From: Malus domestica
Taxonomy: Eukaryota > Streptophyta > Magnoliopsida > Rosales > Rosaceae
Direction: 5' to 3'
Assembly: GCF_042453785.1 (NCBI RefSeq)
Contig: NC_091677.1
Coordinates: 27,901,501 to 27,965,500, forward strand
DNA length: 64,000 nt
In this document: one piece after another, positions 62,200 to 64,000 of the stretch
How the letters are laid out: each line of letters opens with the position of its first letter
Position numbering within the stretch: position 1 is the first letter of the stretch
The notes under the pieces: model-generated
Told to the model about the DNA's origin: nothing
What the model saw: the letters and a program-made list of their open reading frames with translations, nothing else
The model's database searches: none
Made by a program: the position numbers and the translations under genes

Positions 62200-64000
62200 T
62201 ATAGTCTCATGAATTACGCGTCTTTTTCGAGTTTGAATTCTAGCTCTGCGTTTCGGATTATATCCATATGTGTTAGAAGTTAGAAACGTGGAAGTGTCCT
62301 GTGTTTACTAAGTGTTGTACCCAAAATAACGATCATATTTCTCATAGATAAATTTGGAAGTGGTTTACAGCATAAAATATGATTTTCTTTCTTTTCATTT
62401 CGTAAGTTTGTTACAAATATTACTTGCTTCGATAAATCTCTGTGGTTTTTAATACACATCTAAGTGATTTTCTTTTAATCGCCTATCAACTTGTTTTCTG
62501 ATAAAACATGAACACTAATAGGACAGAACACCCGCAACGTAGAAAGCATACAAATATCCAGTATTACACACTTGAAAGGATTATTTACAATAGCCTTTCT
62601 ACATGCGAAAGGCTTTTTTTACATCCTAGCGCACTACGCACGGTGTACAAATTGTTTTTTTTTTCTTTCTCTTTTCCTTTTTACATTTGAGCATTCCATA
62701 AAGACATTTTTATAAAATCATAGTCTTCAAGGTCCTTTCATAGCTGCCTTTTCTTCTACTACGTTGCGTTTCTTCGGTGGAAGCTTGCAAATGCCTAAAA
62801 CCATAGAAGCAATAACATTTTGAGACAACTTGCTGGTTTACATTCTTGCAACAGTTTCACCAGATTTGGGATTTTGCCTTCCCAAAGGGACGTTAAGCCA
62901 GTTGTTAACTTTGCAAACGATGGCTTGTGTGAGAACCTCCGGAGAGGATTGGGGAGAAATACAAGTATATATCTGCAGGGTTGTGTCTGCAGATTTGCAC
63001 AAATGAATAAATTCAATGTTAATGATAATGTGCTTACTTTCATACGAGACTAATTAAAATTTTAAAATATTTATAGGAAATAAAAGGTGAAGAAATATAC
63101 CCTGCAGCCATGAGCCATGGTGGAGAAGCTAGCTCGATGCTCCTCTTTCTATTTCCCTTGTCCTCCGATTTCTCCCATGCCACCCATTTTTACAGTAACA
63201 TAAGGTTCTTAACTGATGTAAACTGGACTGTCTCAGTTTGCCTCTCGCTTTTCCCTTTTCCCTGCTACTTTTCCTCCACTTCTTCCTCCTCTCTCCTAAA
63301 TAGAAGTACCGATTCTCTAGTTCTAAATTGGTGATCATCATCAAAGGAAGAAACTATGAACAATGTATGAGCACCTTCATGCATTCGACAAGGAGGTATT
63401 TATAGAAAACTTTGCCGATAAAACCGATGTTGGGTCGCTGATTGGTCAACTGTACTGTCAAATTATTCACCGGTTTCACATGAAGTCACAAAAACTAATC
63501 GAAACAACTCATGACACATTTTTCAGTATTTATGTCTTTTCACGTGACCGAATAATTCAAATAATTTTTTTATTAGAAAAAAAAACCAAGAAATAGAAAA
63601 TTCTAGTAAAATAATAAATGAGCGGCAAAACCGATCAGTTTCTCACGTTAAAAATTGTTTTGACTTGTAGTATACTACCTTTGTATTGGCTTTTTGTTAT
63701 ATTTCTTAGTATTATGCTTGAATTGTGAATTTTCATATGTATCAATGAAATATTTTGTTTTTTAAATAAATATTTTTTTATTTTTTTTCTTTGTATGAGG
63801 TCCCCTTGGTTCAGATTTCTGGCTTCCCCTCTCTATACCACCATATCATATACGTAATTAGTTAATACTTTCCATTGAGGTTTTGTTGAACTTGTAGACA
63901 TCGAAATTTCGGTAAATAAATGTTGACCGATAAATCAAAGTGTCAACGCTCATGTATTACATAAATGTTACACGTAGCATGTGAGTCAAAGAAAATTGAA
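62200..64000. other. Downstream region, no firm gene
   Basis: A reverse-strand TATAAATA at about 63400-63393 precedes a reverse-strand frame (63344-63129) rich in K and R and another at 63043-62795 (TTGLTSLWEGKIPNLVKLLQ). These might be parts of one small reverse-strand gene or of a decayed one. I recognise no family. The rest is AT-rich. Confidence 0.35.

Overview
The window is nuclear DNA of a flowering plant. The host genes are split by short GT-AG introns, intergenic DNA is AT-rich, and it carries Cassandra elements, plant LINEs, SINEs and MITEs plus a caulimovirus-like relic. The repeat families recall woody Rosaceae (apple, pear or plum relatives), but that assignment comes from memory and is not proven here.

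Six host genes look intact. They are a mitochondrial-type P-class PPR protein (3995-5515, +), a short TGS1-type cap methyltransferase (6678-9654, -, 6 exons), a 94-residue one-helix membrane protein (12049-12333, -), a SERINC/TMS1 membrane protein (21309-24153, +, 6 exons), a RAD23 ubiquitin shuttle (25219-30642, -, 12 exons) and a GCK/STE20-type kinase of the BLUS1-like group (46923-56871, +, 20 exons). For every spliced gene I derived exon borders from splice signals. The joined lengths are whole numbers of codons: 249, 413, 369 and 699 residues. A seventh host locus, an intronless CDC48/p97 copy (58170-62199, +), is dead: it has three in-frame stops and is split by a 1.6-kb solo LTR.

Between the genes lie dense nests of mobile DNA. 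At 10.7-11.7 kb a LINE relic is followed by a SINE. At 14.0-18.5 kb there is a hAT-like element carrying a U2 snRNA-like copy with a tandemly doubled snRNA promoter, then a foldback MITE, a second LINE relic and a complete Cassandra. At 32.4-35.4 kb a Harbinger-type MITE sits in LTR-like DNA, and next to it a hAT element has jumped into a palindromic minisatellite. At 37.1-43.3 kb lies a decayed endogenous pararetrovirus flanked by dinucleotide repeats, followed by another complete Cassandra at 43.4-44.0 kb. A DHX37-type helicase fragment lies at 19.9-20.2 kb and a second SINE in a kinase intron.

The host genes do not form a pathway; they are ordinary neighbours. The most unusual items are the U2-like unit inside a transposon, the CDC48 copy split by an LTR with an exact 5-base duplication, the hairpin-bearing minisatellite entered by a hAT element, and two GC-AG introns in one kinase gene. 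I found no clear new multi-gene system.
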